From Sphingobacteriales bacterium 50-39 (GTDB lineage Bacteria > Bacteroidota > Bacteroidia > Chitinophagales > Chitinophagaceae), in the NCBI GenBank assembly GCA_001898505.1, contig MKTZ01000010.1, positions 186,001 through 250,000 on the forward strand: DNA of 64,000 nucleotides. Reading direction: 5' to 3'. Each line of letters begins with the position of its first letter. Within the stretch, counting starts at the first letter, position 1. Below the pieces are notes generated by a model. That model ran no database searches and was not told the origin of the DNA. It worked only from the letters and a program-made list of their open reading frames with translations. Shown here piece by piece: positions 42,586 through 51,113 of the stretch. The translations under genes were made by a program, and so were the position numbers.

Positions 42586-43629
42586 ATGATTCTTAAGGAC
42601 GCCAGGTTATTTGTAGCAAATTTCGTTAAAGGGAAATATACCCCGGAGGAATATGCGTCATTTTTAGCCTGGCTCCAGGATGCCTCGATAGAAGAGCTGG
42701 GAGTTGTTGCGGAAGAGCATGAGGCATTATTCGAACAATGGTCATTGCCAGATGTGGCTCCTTCTCCGGAGTGGGCTCTTCAACTGGAACAAAGACTTGA
42801 TCAGGCAGATGAGCGGGTGAAGGGGAAGTCCGTGAGGAAAATGAGTCCTGCCAGGTTTATGAAGAATCCATGGATAGCAGCAGCGTCGGTTGTATTGCTT
42901 TTGTCTGGCGGATATTTCCTGATCAATGATCATTCGGCTGGCAAAAAAGCGGCTACTGCAGATGGTCATGCTGAAGCTCTTTATAATATGTTTGCAGTGC
43001 CTCGTGGTGGGGCGCAGCAGGAATTTACACTGGCAGATGGCAGTAAGATATGGCTGAATGCCGCCAGTACGTTAAAGTATCCTGTTTCTTTCAACAGTGC
43101 CGAGCGTACGGTTGAATTGTCGGGAGAAGGCTATTTTGAAGTAACGGGCAACGCTACGAAACCTTTTCACGTTAAGATCAAGGGCGCTGAGATAGAAGTG
43201 TTGGGAACGCATTTCAATGTGAAGGCTTACGACGAGGAATCTACCAGCAAGACGACGTTGGTGGATGGAGCTGTAAAAGTGATCAGAGGCTTGGAAACCT
43301 TGCAACTCAAGCCAGGAGATCAAGCTGAAATTAATTATCCTCCATCTGGAAGTGATCCTTCGATGAGGCTTATACGAGGAATAGATATCGATGCAGCCTT
43401 GTCGTGGAAGAATGGAGGTCTGGATTTTAAAGATGACAAACTCTATACCGTTATGCAGGCAATTGCGCGCTGTTATGACCTGGATATACGTTACGAGTCA
43501 GGAGTGCCGAACATTAGTTTCACAGGTAACTTCTCACGAAAATCCAATATCTCCCAAATCTTGAATCAGTTAGAGAGTCAAGGCATACACTGTAAACGGG
43601 ATGGCAAAATTATTACGGTGATGCACTAA
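42586..43629 (+). CDS. FecR-family anti-sigma factor
   Basis: 347-residue inner-membrane anti-sigma regulator. The ATG at 42586 is preferred over an upstream GTG. Cytoplasmic N-terminal domain (about 1-85), one membrane helix (IAAASVVLLLSGGYFLI, about 96-112), then the periplasmic FecR domain (FAVPRGGAQQEFTLADGSKIWLNAAS) and a C-terminal DUF4974 region (GLDFKDDKLYTVMQAIARCYDLDIRY). In the known Fec-like system it relays binding from the STN domain of the partner receptor to the sigma factor. Confidence 0.93.
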   Translation: MILKDARLFVANFVKGKYTPEEYASFLAWLQDASIEELGVVAEEHEALFEQWSLPDVAPSPEWALQLEQRLDQADERVKGKSVRKMSPARFMKNPWIAAASVVLLLSGGYFLINDHSAGKKAATADGHAEALYNMFAVPRGGAQQEFTLADGSKIWLNAASTLKYPVSFNSAERTVELSGEGYFEVTGNATKPFHVKIKGAEIEVLGTHFNVKAYDEESTSKTTLVDGAVKVIRGLETLQLKPGDQAEINYPPSGSDPSMRLIRGIDIDAALSWKNGGLDFKDDKLYTVMQAIARCYDLDIRYESGVPNISFTGNFSRKSNISQILNQLESQGIHCKRDGKIITVMH

Positions 43630-43774
43630 GCACCATATTGTCCATAACCATTGAACCGAGTCCACCAGTTACAGCCCGCCGTCATGGGTAGGTAATTAAA
43701 ATAAGTATGATAAGTATTTATTTTATATTTACTCATGGCTTGTGAGCTGTAACTTTATTTATTAAACCTGCCTC

Positions 43775-46700
43775 ATGGGTTCAACGAGAAGGATTGTTTG
43801 TTTACTGCTTATAGCTTGCTTGCAACGAAGCATTTCTGTTTATTGTCAATCTTCACAGCCCAATGTCACGCTTTCAGAGAAGAATGCATCTCTTGAAAAA
43901 GTCCTCAATGCCATCAGACGGCAGACCGGTATTACTTTTATTGGAGAATCGTCATGGGCGCAGGTGGCTCATAAGGTGACGATATCGGTAAAGGACATGC
44001 CTTATACGGAAGCACTTGCGATCTGTTTTAAGGATCAGCCTTTGCGTTATGAGATGGTGGAAGGGGGCATATCCATTCACGTGATCAAGACAAAGGAATT
44101 TATATTGAAAGGGTATGTCCTTAATGAGAAGCAGGAGCCTGTGCCGGGAGCAGCTGTTATATCAAGGGGAATGGGTAAGGCTTCGACTGCTTTCACCGAT
44201 GAGCTGGGTGGGTTTAGTATTTTTCTGAGCAAGCAGGATACGAGTATTGTAATCTCCAGTGTCAGCTATGATACGAAGGAGGTATCGTACAGCGGACAGA
44301 CGGAAGTAAAGGTGGAGGTAAAGGCAAAGATCGTCGAACTGGCGGAAGCCTCTGTGGTGGGGACGGCGCATACGGGTTACCAGGATGTGCCTAAGGAAAG
44401 GGCGACGGGCAGCTATAGCCAGGTGCCCAATGCGGTGATTGAAAGGAGGGTGTCGACGAGTGTCATGGATAGACTGGATGGGGTGACGAGCAGTTTGATA
44501 TTTAATAAGAATATCGTGCCTGGTGTCAACCAGTCGACTATTACAATCCGGGGAAGGAGCACCATTTTTGGTAATCCTGATCCGCTGATCGTCGTGGATA
44601 ATTTCCCCTATAGCGGAGACCTTAATAATATCAACCCGGAGGATATCGAGTCTATCACGGTGCTGAAGGATGCGGCGGCTGCGAGCATCTGGGGAGCTTT
44701 TTCGGGCAATGGGGTCATTGTGCTGACCACCAAAAAGGGTAAGTATAATCAGAAAACGAAATGGGGCTTTACTACCAGCCTGACGGTGGGTGAAAAGCCG
44801 GACCAGTACTATCAGCCTATACTTTCTTCGAGGGATTATATCCAGGTGGAAAAATTCCTGTATGATTCGGGGTTCTATAATGCGAGGATCAATGATCCAA
44901 CCTATCCTGCGCTGTCGCCGGCAGTGGAGATAATGCTGAGTGGTAACAATGTGCAGTATAAACTGGATTCCCTTGGGAATATCGATACCCGGCGTGACTT
45001 TAAGAAATATTATTATCAGCCCAGCGTGAACCAACTGTATGCGCTGAACTATAGCGGGGGTGGGAAAAGGGATCACTATTTTATATCAGTGGGGTATAAT
45101 AAGGATGTGTCAAACCTGGTGGCGAATCAGTATGATCGCATAACCTTTGATGCGAGCAATACCTGGAATATTATTCCGAAGAAGCTGGAATGGAATACGG
45201 ATGTCACGTGGACGGGGAGTAAGCAGTGGAACAATAATATTGGCGGGATCAATGTGAGCTATCCTTATTTGACACTGACTGACGCAAGTGGTAAGGCTTT
45301 GGCAATGGCTTTGGATTTTCGACTGGGCTTTGTAGATACGGTGGGTGATGGAAAACTGCTGGACTGGCATTACCGGCCCCTGGACGAGCTGCGCAATGCA
45401 GATGACAAGACGAGTCTTAGGGATATCCGGTTTAATACCAGCGTACGTTATAATATTTGGGATGGGCTCAATGCCAATATCTACTACCAATACCAACATG
45501 GAAAGAAAGATGAGCGAAATTTACAAAGCCTGCAAACCTATTTCACCCGCAATCTTATCAATTCTTATGCGCAGCCAAATGCAAACGGTGGGTATGACTG
45601 GCCTATCCCGCAGGGTGGGATATTGGATGAAATGATCAACCAGTATGACGCCAATAACCTCCGGCTGCAATTAAACTATGATCATATATTCTCCCTGGAT
45701 CACAGGCTGAATGCCCTGGCGGGCTGGGAATTAAGGGATGTGGAAGGACATGCGAATTATACCCAGCAATATGGAATTACTGATGAACAGCCTGCCGGTG
45801 TGCCAGTAGATTACAATACACTTTATTATTTATATTATTCCGGAAATGTCGCCAAGATCCCCAATCCGGATCTGCATTTCGGCACCTCCGACCGGTTTCT
45901 CTCCTATTATGCCAATGCAGCATATACATACAAGCAGCGTTATATATTATCCGCCAGCGCTCGCAGGGACGAGTCAAACTTGTTTGGCGTGAAGACCAAT
46001 CAGAAAGGCGTACCCCTCTGGTCTGCGGGAGTTGCCTGGGAGCTATCCAGGGAAGGTTTTTATACGGCGGGCTGGCTGCCTTTTTTGAAATTAAGAGCCA
46101 CTTATGGATACAATGGTAATGTAGATAGATCCGTGTCATCCTATACCACGGCCCAGCTGAGTGACGCTCCGAACGGCTATAATGAGCTTTTTGCTCAAAT
46201 CACCAACCCACCCAATCCTTCCCTGCGATGGGAAAAGATCGGCATTTTTAACGTAGGACTGGATTTTGCCGGCAAGAGTAACCGGATAGCGGGCACAGTG
46301 GAGTATTATTCCAAGAATGGCAAAGACCTGATCGGGCAGACGGTAATGGATCCTACTTCAGGGGTCCTTACTTTTACGGGCAATACGGCCAACACGATGG
46401 CGCATGGGTTTGATCTAACCCTGCATACCCGGAATTTGGCGGGCCGGCTCAAATGGAGCAACGACTGGTTGATGAGTTTTGTACAGGACAAGGTGACCCA
46501 TTACGATGTGACGATACCTTCCGTAGATGACTATTTTCGGACCACTTCCTTCAATCCGCTGGCGGGTCATCCCTTGTACTCGATCTATGCTTTGAAGTGG
46601 AAGGGGCTTGATCCTCATTCGGGTGATCCCCTGGGTGAGGCGAATGGACATATAGACACCACGTATAGCCAAATTTTTAATGCACCGGTTTCCAGCCTGC

Positions 46701-47203
46701 TATATGAGGGACCAGCCAGCCCAACTTTTTTTGGGAGCTGGCGCAATACTTTCTCCTGGAAACAGTTCGAGCTTTCCTTCAATATCGTTTTCAAGTTTGG
46801 TTATTATTTTAGAAGAAATTCTATTCATTATTATAACCTGTACAACGGAGTTTCGAAGGGAAGCCCGGACTATGACTTACGCTGGCAGAGGCCAGGTGAT
46901 GAAATGATCACCAATGTGCCATCGCGGCCTTCCAAGGCCAATATAAACCGGGATAACTTTTATCAGGATTCGGAAGTGTTGATTGAAAAAGGGGACCATG
47001 TGCGTTGGCAGGATATCCGGCTTAGCTATGACCTTCCAAAGAGATCCTATCCAGGGCTACCGGTACAGGCCATTTGCTTTTATCTTTATGCGAATAATAT
47101 CGGTGTCCTTTGGAGGGCCAACCACAGGGGTATCGACCCTGATTATATCAACAGCCTGCCCAACCCCCGGACCCTGGCCCTGGGATGCAAGCTGGAATTT
47201 TAA
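43775..47203 (+). CDS. SusC/RagA-family TonB-dependent transporter with STN signalling domain
   Basis: 1142-residue outer-membrane transporter. A signal peptide is followed by an STN domain (about 28-108: NASLEKVLNAIRRQTGITFIG, MPYTEALAICFKDQPLRYEMV). A carboxypeptidase-D-like domain (about 110-185), plug and barrel ending KLEF come next. SusC plug motif AAAASIWGAFSGNGVIVLTTKK is present. The STN domain signals to FecR at 42586-43629, making a trans-envelope relay with the sigma factor. The SusD partner starts 11 bp downstream. The 145-bp gap upstream has no gene. Confidence 0.95.
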   Translation: MGSTRRIVCLLLIACLQRSISVYCQSSQPNVTLSEKNASLEKVLNAIRRQTGITFIGESSWAQVAHKVTISVKDMPYTEALAICFKDQPLRYEMVEGGISIHVIKTKEFILKGYVLNEKQEPVPGAAVISRGMGKASTAFTDELGGFSIFLSKQDTSIVISSVSYDTKEVSYSGQTEVKVEVKAKIVELAEASVVGTAHTGYQDVPKERATGSYSQVPNAVIERRVSTSVMDRLDGVTSSLIFNKNIVPGVNQSTITIRGRSTIFGNPDPLIVVDNFPYSGDLNNINPEDIESITVLKDAAAASIWGAFSGNGVIVLTTKKGKYNQKTKWGFTTSLTVGEKPDQYYQPILSSRDYIQVEKFLYDSGFYNARINDPTYPALSPAVEIMLSGNNVQYKLDSLGNIDTRRDFKKYYYQPSVNQLYALNYSGGGKRDHYFISVGYNKDVSNLVANQYDRITFDASNTWNIIPKKLEWNTDVTWTGSKQWNNNIGGINVSYPYLTLTDASGKALAMALDFRLGFVDTVGDGKLLDWHYRPLDELRNADDKTSLRDIRFNTSVRYNIWDGLNANIYYQYQHGKKDERNLQSLQTYFTRNLINSYAQPNANGGYDWPIPQGGILDEMINQYDANNLRLQLNYDHIFSLDHRLNALAGWELRDVEGHANYTQQYGITDEQPAGVPVDYNTLYYLYYSGNVAKIPNPDLHFGTSDRFLSYYANAAYTYKQRYILSASARRDESNLFGVKTNQKGVPLWSAGVAWELSREGFYTAGWLPFLKLRATYGYNGNVDRSVSSYTTAQLSDAPNGYNELFAQITNPPNPSLRWEKIGIFNVGLDFAGKSNRIAGTVEYYSKNGKDLIGQTVMDPTSGVLTFTGNTANTMAHGFDLTLHTRNLAGRLKWSNDWLMSFVQDKVTHYDVTIPSVDDYFRTTSFNPLAGHPLYSIYALKWKGLDPHSGDPLGEANGHIDTTYSQIFNAPVSSLLYEGPASPTFFGSWRNTFSWKQFELSFNIVFKFGYYFRRNSIHYYNLYNGVSKGSPDYDLRWQRPGDEMITNVPSRPSKANINRDNFYQDSEVLIEKGDHVRWQDIRLSYDLPKRSYPGLPVQAICFYLYANNIGVLWRANHRGIDPDYINSLPNPRTLALGCKLEF

Positions 47204-47214
47204 AATCGAGGTGT

Positions 47215-48612
47215 ATGAAACGTCATGGGCGAATAACCTTTTACCTTTTGCTGATGGCTGCAGTGATCCTGCCGGCCTGCAATAAATCCTCCTTCCTGGA
47301 TAAGAAGCCGGATACAAGGCTGGTGGTACCCACCACCCTGGCCGATTTCCAACACTTGCTGGATAACCAGTATGTCATGCAGGAGACGCCGGAGCTGGGT
47401 GAGCTATCCTCCGACGATTTTTATATGACCTATAGTGTCTGGCAGAACGTGTTCCTGAAAGAACAGAATGCTTATCTATGGGCCAGGGATATCTATGCGA
47501 GCCAGGGACAGGTACCGGACTGGGATATTCCTTATCAGCAGGTGTTTTATGCGAATGTCGTATTGGATGGATTGAATGGGTTAAAGCCGGATGGATCGAA
47601 CCAGGTACAATGGAATACGATCAAAGGAACGGCTCTATTCCTCCGGGCTTATGCGTTCTACAATCTTTCCCAGGTATTTGCCTCCATATATGATTCCACC
47701 ACTGCTGCGAATGATATGGGTATACCACTGCGGTTAAGTTCGGATGTCAACCAGAAATCTGTACGGGCTAGTGTGAAGGATACTTATAATCAAATATTGT
47801 CGGATCTGCAAGAGGCTGTCAGCCTGTTGCCAGCTGCGGTGCTTACTAATAGCCTTAATCGCCCTTCTCAACCGGCCGCGCTGGCCTTGCTGGGGAGGGT
47901 ATGTCTGAGCGCGCGAGCTTATGACCAGGCATGGACCTATGCGAATAGCTGTCTGCAATTGTATGACTCGTTGATCATGTATAAGACACATGGTACCATT
48001 GGCAGCAATTTACCTTTTCAGCAAAACAACCCCGAAACCTTGTACCAAAGTGTGCTGCTCAGCACCTCGGGGGTGTTGGGAGGGATATTGAAAACTACCG
48101 ATATCGTGGATTCCAACCTATATGCTTCCTATGCCCCGGGAGACTTGCGTAGAATCGCTTTTTATAAAACACCGAATGGGAATATAGTAAACCTGAAAGG
48201 GAGCTATAACGGTCGCTCGTACTGTTTTAGCGGACTAGCCATTGACGAGGTATTCCTCATACGTGCGGAATGCGCCGCCCGGGCGGGGAACAAGGATGCC
48301 GCGCTGGCCGACCTCAATCACTTATTGCAATATAGATGGGATAGTACTTTTGTTCCTGTTACTGCTGCCACAGCGGAGGATGCCAGGGACAGTATTCTTG
48401 TGGAAAGGAGAAAGGAGCTGGCATTCCGCGGTCTGCGATGGAGCGACCTGCGCAGACTAAACAAGGAAGGTGCAAATATTACGATCTATCATGGATTGAA
48501 CGGCCAGGTAAAGCGTCTGTCAGCCGGCTCCCCCAACTATGTCTTACCCATTCCCCCGGATGTGCTTAATATTAGCGGTATGCAGGATAATCCAAGAGTC
48601 GATCCTAATTAG
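47215..48612 (+). CDS. SusD/RagB-family lipoprotein
   Basis: 465-residue ligand-binding lipoprotein (lipobox LPAC, about Cys20) partnering the STN-SusC. The ATG at 47215 is chosen over an earlier in-frame start inside the SusC gene. SusD features include LFLRAYAFYNLSQVFASIYD, the loop DMGIPLRLSSDVNQKSVRASVKDTYNQILSDL, and the late FLIRAECAARAGNKDAALADLNHLL. It ends in the family C-terminal RRKELAFRGLRWSDLRRLNKE block. No third lipoprotein follows. Confidence 0.93.
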   Translation: MKRHGRITFYLLLMAAVILPACNKSSFLDKKPDTRLVVPTTLADFQHLLDNQYVMQETPELGELSSDDFYMTYSVWQNVFLKEQNAYLWARDIYASQGQVPDWDIPYQQVFYANVVLDGLNGLKPDGSNQVQWNTIKGTALFLRAYAFYNLSQVFASIYDSTTAANDMGIPLRLSSDVNQKSVRASVKDTYNQILSDLQEAVSLLPAAVLTNSLNRPSQPAALALLGRVCLSARAYDQAWTYANSCLQLYDSLIMYKTHGTIGSNLPFQQNNPETLYQSVLLSTSGVLGGILKTTDIVDSNLYASYAPGDLRRIAFYKTPNGNIVNLKGSYNGRSYCFSGLAIDEVFLIRAECAARAGNKDAALADLNHLLQYRWDSTFVPVTAATAEDARDSILVERRKELAFRGLRWSDLRRLNKEGANITIYHGLNGQVKRLSAGSPNYVLPIPPDVLNISGMQDNPRVDPN

Positions 48613-48621
48613 GGGGCAAAT

Positions 48622-48655
48622 AAAAAGGCGTCAACGATATATATCTGTTGACGCC
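48622..48655 (-). terminator. Terminator between convergent SusD and DUF6520 genes
   Basis: GGCGTCAAC and GTTGACGCC form a perfect 9-bp stem with an 11-nt loop. On the minus strand the stem is followed by a T run (the AAAAA at 48622-48626), so it ends the minus-strand pair 48707-49443. On the plus strand no adjacent T run follows. Confidence 0.75.
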
Positions 48656-48706
48656 CTCCAGTCCAAATCTTTTTTGCCCTTTCTTTAAACAGAAAGGTTC
48701 AGCGCA

Positions 48707-48994
48707 TTAATTTTTGGTCTTTGGGGTTGGGGCGGTCCTGCAATTGGATGTGCAATAAGCGCCAGGCATACAGGGAACATAAGTACTTCCTACTTTGTAA
48801 TAGGTGCATGTGCCCTGGACGCCAACGCAGATGTAATTAACGCCGGCGGTGCCTGCAAGTACATAGGTGCTTCCATTGTAATAATACTGTGTGGAGCTTT
48901 GACAGGTCTGTGTAACATGGGGTGATGTTGCAAATGCGCCACCGATGCTTAATGCGATAGCCAGGGTCATGACAGTCAACTTGATCTTTTTCAT
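48707..48994 (-). CDS. Small secreted six-cysteine protein (DUF6520-like)
   Basis: 95-residue exported protein with a signal peptide (residues 1-22, KLTVMTLAIALSIGGAFA). The mature part has six cysteines (31, 56, 63, 75, 81, 85), consistent with three disulfides, and a short internal repeat around GSTYV (41-45 and 69-73). It resembles the Bacteroidota family DUF6520, function unknown. Its ATG overlaps the stop of the MauE-like gene by 4 bp (ATGA), indicating translational coupling. Confidence 0.78.
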   Translation of the reverse strand: MKKIKLTVMTLAIALSIGGAFATSPHVTQTCQSSTQYYYNGSTYVLAGTAGVNYICVGVQGTCTYYKVGSTYVPCMPGAYCTSNCRTAPTPKTKN

Positions 48995-49443
48995 ACGAAA
49001 CTGTTTTTTGTGATTGATATTGATTTAAATGAACGCCGACGTTGGAGGATAATGCCTATGACCGATAAGCCAACAAAGAACAGATTGAACACAAGATGCT
49101 GCGGCCAGGTCAGTTTCCGGATCACGCCCCCGCAGGAGCATGGCACATACTCAAAAAAATGAAGTAGAATGGCAGCAGCGTAGATCGTGAACAAGGTCAT
49201 CAAGGCAAGGGATGCAATAAAACCCACCATACGTGTACGCTCAAAGATCAATGCGACAGAGATGGCTATTTCGAGAGAGGGCACCGTCCAAACAAGAAAG
49301 GGGGTCCAGGAATTGGGCAGCGGCTGGTTATTTACCTCTCCGATGAACCGTTGGAAATCCAGGAATTTACTTACGCTTGCGTACAGGAAAAGCATTATCA
49401 ATAGGGCGGAGATGCACTCTAATACTACCTGTCGTTTATTCAT
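48991..49443 (-). CDS. MauE/DoxX-like membrane protein
   Basis: 150-residue membrane protein with four hydrophobic segments (about 8-27, 48-66, 72-97, 117-137). The pattern LYASVSKFLDFQRF near the start and the loop motif PCSCGG (Cys102, Cys104) match the MauE family, known to help disulfide-rich protein maturation in methylamine dehydrogenase loci. It is immediately upstream of, and overlapping, the six-cysteine secreted peptide, so a role in that peptide's folding is plausible (inference). It is divergent from the CAP gene at 49755. Confidence 0.83.
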   Translation of the reverse strand: MNKRQVVLECISALLIMLFLYASVSKFLDFQRFIGEVNNQPLPNSWTPFLVWTVPSLEIAISVALIFERTRMVGFIASLALMTLFTIYAAAILLHFFEYVPCSCGGVIRKLTWPQHLVFNLFFVGLSVIGIILQRRRSFKSISITKNSFV

Positions 49444-49754
49444 AACAGTTCAAGGTTTACCGAGGGGTTAGTCCCTGGTTTAATTCAGTTTTGAAAAAAT
49501 TCTAAAGTAAAATTTAGATAGGCAAGGCGGTATTCAGAAATGGAACGGAGAGTAGGTAGGAAAGGTTGTCTTTTAGTAAGACAAGGTTTTGATTCTTAAA
49601 TATCGGCAAAAAACAAACATCAACAAAAACAACAATCGAAAAATAACCAGCCTACATGGTTTCATCTAAGCAAAAAGTCTGCCATCGCAGGTTTACCCTT
49701 GTTTTTTTCTAATGCGAAATGTACTATCATATCCATGAATACGTTTAGTGTATC
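49444..49754. other. 311-bp divergent intergenic region
   Basis: No open gene is convincing here. The stretch is AT-rich with A/C-rich runs (AAAACAAACATCAACAAAAACAACAATCG) and no recognisable hairpin or terminator. It should carry promoters for the MauE-like operon (minus) and the CAP gene (plus), but no clear consensus box was seen. Confidence 0.5.
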
Positions 49755-50264
49755 ATGCGCTATTTATCTTTCCTGATCTCCACCCTTATGACTTTGGGAC
49801 TTCGCGCTCAATCCGGGCAACCGACATACAAGGATTCGGCTTTTGTTAACGCCCTATTGCTGCAACATAACACCTATCGGGCCGCGCAGCAATTACCACA
49901 ACTTACCTGGTCGAATGATCTGGCGGCTGATGCCAAGGCCTGGGCGGTCCACCTGGCTGCTATCGATAAAGGGGACCATGACCAGCGTATCCGGGGACGG
50001 GAGGGAGAAAACATCTGGTGGGGGACTGCCGGGGCTTTTTCCTACACCGATATGGTCAGCTTCTGGGGATCCGAGAAGAAGGACTTTGTTTATGATGTAT
50101 TTCCCAATTGCAGGAAGGGGAAGAGTGTTGTAGGCCATTATACGCAGGTGATTTGGAAGAACACTACCTCCGTGGGTTGTGCCCTCGCCTCCAACGGGCA
50201 GACGGACTATCTTGTGTGCAGGTATTCCCCCGCGGGCAATATCATAGGTCAGAAGCCCTATTAG
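49755..50264 (+). CDS. CAP (SCP/PR-1) domain secreted protein
   Basis: 169-residue exported protein (signal ending LRAQ, residue 19). It has the CAP fold signatures HNTYRAAQQLPQLTWSNDLAADAKAWA, GREGENIWWG and VGHYTQVIWKNTTSVGCALA with the conserved His and Glu. The C-terminal VCRYSPAGNIIGQKPY motif is complete. CAP proteins are secreted, often with lipid-binding or protease-like activity; the role here is unknown. Single-gene unit. Confidence 0.9.
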   Translation: MRYLSFLISTLMTLGLRAQSGQPTYKDSAFVNALLLQHNTYRAAQQLPQLTWSNDLAADAKAWAVHLAAIDKGDHDQRIRGREGENIWWGTAGAFSYTDMVSFWGSEKKDFVYDVFPNCRKGKSVVGHYTQVIWKNTTSVGCALASNGQTDYLVCRYSPAGNIIGQKPY

Positions 50265-50284
50265 GCGGCCTCCCGGGGCAGGGC

Positions 50285-50620
50285 CTAAGCTGCCCGGTCA
50301 GCGATCTCATCCATGGAGATACCCAGATGGCTTTCATCGTAGATACATTTCCCATTGCGGATGATCAGTACCTGGGGAGATTCGTGATGTACACGGAAGG
50401 TTTCGGCTATTTTATTGGAAATGGGGCGATGGCTTAACAGATCCAGATAATAGAATTCAATTTCCTTATCCTGTGGCTGGGGCGCCCTTTCGAGACGGTT
50501 TTTCACCAGGGCGCTGGTAGAACAGCGGGTGCTGTGCTTAAATATTACCTGGGGACGGTGGGAGGAATTTTTGAGAATGTCTTCTAATTGTGACTCAGAC
50601 TGCAAGGGTATCCAATTCAT
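50285..50620 (-). CDS. ytxJ: YtxJ-like bacillithiol-system thioredoxin-fold protein
   Basis: 111-residue cytoplasmic protein of the YtxJ/bacilliredoxin-like family. It has a thioredoxin-like fold with a single active-site cysteine at Cys33 (FKHSTRCSTSA) followed by a cis-Pro region (ESPQVLIIRNGK). Members act in de-bacillithiolation of proteins in organisms with bacillithiol. That implies, but does not show, bacillithiol in this organism. It ends 20 bp after the CAP gene stop, convergent. Confidence 0.88.
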   Translation of the reverse strand: MNWIPLQSESQLEDILKNSSHRPQVIFKHSTRCSTSALVKNRLERAPQPQDKEIEFYYLDLLSHRPISNKIAETFRVHHESPQVLIIRNGKCIYDESHLGISMDEIADRAA

Positions 50621-50676
50621 GTATATATCTGTAATTTGATGTTATAACACCAAAAGAGTAAGAATGTTGTGTGTAT

Positions 50677-50708
50677 AAAAAAAGGTTACCCTTTGAGGAT
50701 AACCTTTC
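50677..50708 (-). terminator. Terminator of the 41-residue lipoprotein gene
   Basis: Read on the minus strand: AGGTTATCC-TCAAA-GGGTAACCT with one G-T pair, followed by TTTTTTT. It lies 35 bp after the stop of the gene at 50743-50868. Confidence 0.85.
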
Positions 50709-50742
50709 CATATCAATATCATTTATAGGAGTTATGCTTGGA

Positions 50743-50868
50743 TTAGCGGCTTGCACCATAGCCACTGAAGCCTCTGCTCATATTACAGCCACCCCTGGAT
50801 GATGCGCAAGAGGTGAATACGGTTGCAACGGCGAGGGCAAGGGCGAGGATCATGATAATCTTTCTCAT
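50743..50868 (-). CDS. 41-residue lipoprotein, small
   Basis: A short gene easily missed. It starts with ATG at 50868 and stops with TAA at 50743. The product begins MRKIIMILALALAVATVF, then has the lipobox FTSC at Cys20 and the tail SSRGGCNMSRGFSGYGASR. A single further Cys follows the lipobox. Support comes from the complete lipoprotein signal, a strong terminator directly downstream and lack of any overlapping gene. Function unknown; similar tiny lipoproteins with an SRGF-type tail are known to recur in Bacteroidota, from memory. Confidence 0.7.
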   Translation of the reverse strand: MRKIIMILALALAVATVFTSCASSRGGCNMSRGFSGYGASR

Positions 50869-51113
50869 TGTAAGAGGTATTTAAAAGTTAAAACTAGATT
50901 GCCTGGTTTGAGGAAATGGGACCAGGTAATTCAGAGGAAGGGATCCGGATGATTGTTGGGAAGTCGTTTCGAAGGATAGAGAAAGAAAAGTTGTGAATCG
51001 ATATACAAAGTAAATACAAAAAATCCGTTCTTGCAAGCGTTGGAATGCCGGACGGGGATTTTTTTTGCTAATAAATTGGGGTTGAATACATTTATCTTTT
51101 AATAAGAAAATAC

